A stretch of DNA of 26,894 nucleotides from Cylindrodendrum hubeiense (taxonomy: Eukaryota > Ascomycota > Sordariomycetes > Hypocreales > Nectriaceae). Below are positions 23,775 to 26,894 of the stretch, piece by piece. Within the stretch, counting starts at the first letter, position 1. Each line of letters starts with the position of its first letter. The stretch lies in contig JAANBB010000495.1 of the NCBI GenBank assembly GCA_014621425.1, positions 1-26,894 of the forward strand. Direction: 5' to 3'. A program made the position numbers and the translations under genes. Below the pieces are notes generated by a model. That model saw nothing but the letters and a program-made list of their open reading frames with translations, was not told the origin of the DNA and searched no databases.

Positions 23775-25600
23775 ATGGCCGACGCTCCCACCGACGCTGC
23801 GGCTCCCGCCAACCCTCCTCCGGCCGAGAAGGCCCCCGCCGCCGACGCTGAGGCCGGCGAGGGTGGCGAGGGTGGCGAGGCCGGTCCCTCCAAGAAGGCC
23901 CTCAAGAAGGCCGAGGCCAAGGCTAAGAAGGAGGCCGAGAAGGCTCGCCGTGCTGCCGAGCATCAGGCCAAGCAGGCTGCCGCAAAGGCCGCTGCTGGCA
24001 ACACCGAGGACCTGGCCAAGGATAACTACGGCAACATCACTCCCTCCATCAAGGTCGACGCCGAGCGAATCCAGCTCAAGAACGTCGGCGATGACCTTCT
24101 CGGCAAGACCATCAAGGTCCGTGCCTGGATCCAGAATGCCCGTATGCAGGGTGCCAAGATGGCCTTTGTCGAGCTGCGTGAGGAGCGCAACTGGGCTATC
24201 CAGGGTGTCGTTGCTACCAGCCCCGAGGGCACTCCCGTCTCCAAGCAGATGGTCAAGTGGATCGGCGGCCTGAACCTCGAGAGCTACGTCCTGGTCGAGG
24301 CCAGGGTCGAGAAGCCCCTCGAGCCTGTCAAGAGCGTCCGCGTGTCCAACTACGAGTTGCACATCACCAAGTGTTACTGCATTGCCTCTGGTCCTGAGGT
24401 CTTGGGCATGGGTCTTGTCGTTGCCAACAGGCCCGTCGCCAACTTCGACGACGAGGACGCTGGTAACCCCGTTGAGGAAATCAAGGAAGGCGTCGAGAAC
24501 CTCTCTATCGACAACATCCCATCCGCCAGCATGGCCACCCACCTCAACAACCCCGTCATGCACAAGCGCGCCCCTGTCCAACAGGCCATTTCCGATGTGC
24601 GCATGACTGTCCGCAAGCTGTTCTCCGAGTACCTCGATTCCAAGGACTTTGTCCAGTTTGAGCCCCCATGCTTGATTGCGGCTGCCTCCGAGGGTGGCTC
24701 CAACGTCTTTGGTCTGCCTTACTTCGATAAGCAGGCGTACTTGGCACAGTCGCCCCAGTTCTATAAGCAGATTGAGATTGCTGGTGGTCGCAAGCGTGTC
24801 TATTGCATCGGACCCGTGTTCCGAGCTGAGAATTCCAACACCCCCAGACATATGACTGAGGTACGTTTTATTCGTGACTTTTAGATGGAAGACAATGCGG
24901 AGCAAGTTACTGACCTTCGTAGTTTACCGGTCTCGATCTGGAGATGGAGATTGAGGACCACTACCACGAGGTGCTTCACATGCTTGAAGGTGTGCTTCTG
25001 TTCATCTTCCGCGGCCTCCAGGAGCGTTGCGCCGAGCAAATTGCCCTCATCCGCACCATCTACCCTTCGGAGGAGTTTTTGCTTCCCGAGGCCGGTAAGG
25101 AGGTGCGCATGACCTTTGCCGAGGGCCAAGCCCTTCTTAGGGCTGAGGGTCCCGAGGAATACCGTAACGTGTCTGACGATGAGGATATGTCGACTCCCCA
25201 AGAGAAGGCGCTTGGCGCGCTCATCCGAGAAAAGTACAAGACCGACTTTTACGTGCTTGACAAGTTCCCGGAAGGCGCCCGGCCATTCTATGCTCTTGAG
25301 GACCCTGAGAACCCCAAGCTGACCAACGCATACGATTTCTTCATGCGGGGACAAGAGATTCTGTCGGGCGGTCAACGTATCCACGTGCCAGAGGTGCTGG
25401 AGGCGCGGATCCGCACGAAGGGCATCGACCCAGCCAGTCAGGGCATCAAGGAGTATGTAGACATTTTCCGCAGCGCAGGTGTGCCACCTCACGGCGGTGG
25501 TGGAATTGGCCTCGACCGCGTGGTGGCTTGGTACTTGAACCTGCCAAGCGTTCACCTAACAAGCTACTACCCTCGCACGCCCAAGAGGCTGCTGCCTTAG
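23775..25600 (+). CDS. dps1: Aspartyl-tRNA synthetase, cytosolic type
   Basis: Two exons, 23775-24860 and 24923-25600, with a 62-bp intron (GTACGT donor, CTGAC branch). The product is 587 aa. It charges tRNA-Asp with aspartate in the cytosol. A Lys/Ala-rich charged helix (about 40-80, with SKKALKKAEAKAKKEAEK) resembles the RNA-binding appendix of yeast AspRS. An OB-fold anticodon-binding domain (about 105-200) and a class IIb catalytic core follow. The core has SEGGSNVF, YLAQSPQFYKQ, motif 2 FRAENSN (349-355) with RHMTEF (358-363) across the splice junction, and motif 3 GGGGIGLDR (553-561) with Arg561. The tail is PRTPKRLLP rather than the yeast-type PRDPKRL. The ATG at 23775 sits in a strong CACCATGG context. 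Codons end mostly in C or G, as in highly expressed fungal genes. No DUF2156 domain follows, so it is not the sterol-aspartylating fusion enzyme ErdS. Confidence 0.93.
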
Positions 25601-25627
25601 TGGGTTGTGGAGATGGGGAAGGGTGTT

Positions 25628-25669
25628 GGACTGTGGACTGTGGACTGTGGACTATGGACTGTGGACTAT
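25628..25669. repeat. 7-bp tandem repeat GGACTGT, six units
   Basis: There are six contiguous heptamers, four GGACTGT and two GGACTAT, starting 28 bases after the AspRS stop codon. The A/G change is the only variation. Confidence 0.9.
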
Positions 25670-25790
25670 GGCGGAGGATGCAAAAGGCAAGAGGCTGAGA
25701 GGCTGGAACGCCGAAACGCCGAGATGGGCAAGATTCCGGGTTTGTACGACGGGGATTAGAGACGAAAGATCTACGGAGAACCAATAGAAC

Positions 25791-25856
25791 CAGGTAACGA
25801 AGCCTACGTGATTCATGGTGGAACAGGTAACGATACCTGCGTGATTCATGGGGGAT
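25791..25856. repeat. 33-bp direct duplication
   Basis: CAGGTAACGA begins at 25791 and again at 25824, and both are followed by CCTRCGTGATTCATGG. The two 33-bp copies differ at a few positions. Confidence 0.85.
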
Positions 25857-26225
25857 GCCAGGGGTCCCAGGGACCCGGGGACCCAGACGTCCCCGACGCC
25901 CGGTGCATGTACTATGAAGATTCGAATGACATTCTGCTCGATAGCCGCAGGTCCGCGGGCGTTGAGACTCAGCCACGGTCAGGGGGGGTGATGTTATTGT
26001 TGACGTAGGTGGATGTATGAAGCTGGTATGCGGTGCTGTGCTGAGCTGAGCTGTGCCGTGTTGAGCTGTGCCATGCCGCTGGAACCCCAGAGCCTTAAAA
26101 TGCTTGGGACCCTCAGGCAGGACCCATAGGGCGTGGGAGAAACGCCAGCGACGGCAGTAGGAAGCGCCTCGTTAGCTAGAGCCGTCATATGTAAGCCGCG
26201 TCGGTAGTCGAGTGGGATGAGGCCG

Positions 26226-26277
26226 CGAGTACCGGAGGCGAGTACCGGAGACGAGTACCGGAGACGAGTACCGGACG
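26226..26277. repeat. 13-bp tandem repeat CGAGTACCGGAGA, four units
   Basis: Four adjoining 13-bp units start at 26226, 26239, 26252 and 26265. Only the last two bases of the unit vary (GG, GA, GA, CG). Confidence 0.9.
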
Positions 26278-26495
26278 CCCGGTGGGGACACGGGGACCGG
26301 TTTGTGTCGGCGCCAACCCGACAACGGCCGGGACGACAAAGCAGAATCGTAGCGAGCTCGACGCGGGCGCAACGACAAGCGAGATGGAGGGTCCTGGTTC
26401 ATTTGCACGCTGGGCGACGTCATTTCACGAGCTGTTGCCATCTGTGCGTGTCGTATGCCCGGAAGGCGGCTGGCCACGGGCGCTGACTGATGGAT

Positions 26496-26555
26496 GGTGG
26501 TGGTGCTGGTTGGTGCTGGTTGGTGCCGGTGCTGGTGCTGGTTCTGGTTCTGGAG
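26496..26555. repeat. GGTGCTGGT-type microsatellite tract
   Basis: An imperfect run of GGTGGT, GGTGCTGGTT and GGTTCTGG steps gives a G/T-rich low-complexity tract of about 60 bases. It creates artefactual Gly/Val- or His/Gln/Pro-rich open frames on the two strands. Confidence 0.75.
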
Positions 26556-26894
26556 CGAGCTGCACAGGGCGCCCTGACGCGAGACAAGGTGTTTTGGGCC
26601 CTTGGACGAGGCTTGGACCATTCTGTCCGGGGGTCTTGGCAGTTAATCTGGAGTCGGCGGCCGGCCGCCGTTAGAGCTTGGGCGGAAGCGGGGACAGGCA
26701 CATGGCCGGCGTCACTGCGGCACCTAGAGAAAGGATGGGGACGAAGAGGCGGCTAGGGGAACGTCGAGACGCTGCCAGACGCAGGGTCCAACGACGCCGC
26801 TGGAGGTGATGGGCTGTGACGACACCTAGGTTTGACTTTGCCCAAGCCGGGTTGGGCATAGCAAGCCGGCGAGTTTCGTGTTCGATTGTTCGTA

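Larger units (their letters stand above)
25601..26894. other. Downstream region without a supportable gene
   Basis: About 1.3 kb after AspRS, GC-rich to the window end. It includes the AspRS 3' end and four short tandem-repeat blocks listed separately. A GC-rich imperfect palindrome (GGGTCCCAGGGACCCGGGG) lies near 25862-25885. Open frames here are built from the repeats and show no domain. A gene starting beyond 26894 is possible but cannot be judged. Confidence 0.5.

Noticed and set aside
23679..24905. Long open frame (408 codons) antisense to AspRS exon 1
   Set aside because: It is a mirror of the strongly C/G-ending codons of AspRS. The protein is Leu/Gly/Asp repetitive without a domain, and the sense strand has clear synthetase motifs.
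26172..26701. Minus- and plus-strand frames at the right end
   Set aside because: They are generated by the tandem-repeat tracts (His/Gln/Pro- or Gly/Val-rich), with no recognisable domain.
25598..26894. AspRS fused to a DUF2156 transferase (ErdS)
   Set aside because: The frame ends at 25600 right after motif 3 and the terminal PKRLLP, and no DUF2156-like coding sequence follows.

Overview
The window looks like a chromosome segment of a filamentous ascomycete (Pezizomycotina, probably Sordariomycetes). The genes carry short introns of about 50-80 bp with GTRNGT donors and CTRAY branch sites. A HET-domain gene of the kind expanded in these fungi is present. AT-rich tracts resembling sequence worn down by repeat-induced point mutation (RIP) alternate abruptly with GC-balanced gene DNA. 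The species cannot be named from this sequence.

Layout, left to right. 1-4016 is an AT-rich island holding one intact, intronless HET-domain gene (596-2689). Right of that gene lies decayed repeat DNA: a 33-bp tandem array and a pair of about 90-bp inverted repeats that differ largely by transitions. An N at 4016 marks the sharp return to normal composition. 5383-8945 (+) is a five-exon SMC5 gene. 9880-14449 (-) is a four-exon gene for a Kelch plus coiled-coil cell-end marker of the Tea1/Kel1/KelA type, convergent with smc5. 14450-18150 is a 3.7-kb gap without a supportable gene. 18151-22873 (+) is a three-exon Raptor (Kog1/Mip1) gene. 23775-25600 (+) is a two-exon cytosolic-type aspartyl-tRNA synthetase. 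25601-26894 has no supportable gene but holds several short tandem repeats.

The four right-hand genes are housekeeping genes: genome maintenance (Smc5/6), polarity (Tea1-like), TORC1 growth signalling (Raptor) and translation (AspRS). They are separate transcription units and nothing suggests an operon or biosynthetic cluster. The accessory part is the left 4 kb, where an intact non-self-recognition-type gene sits inside decayed repeats.

I reconstructed all exon junctions by eye from splice consensus and reading-frame continuity. No similarity search was run. I do not see a convincing previously undescribed system. The best leads are the inverted-repeat element with strand-biased C loss, the intact HET gene in its AT-rich setting, and the long divergent gap between the Tea1-like and Raptor genes.
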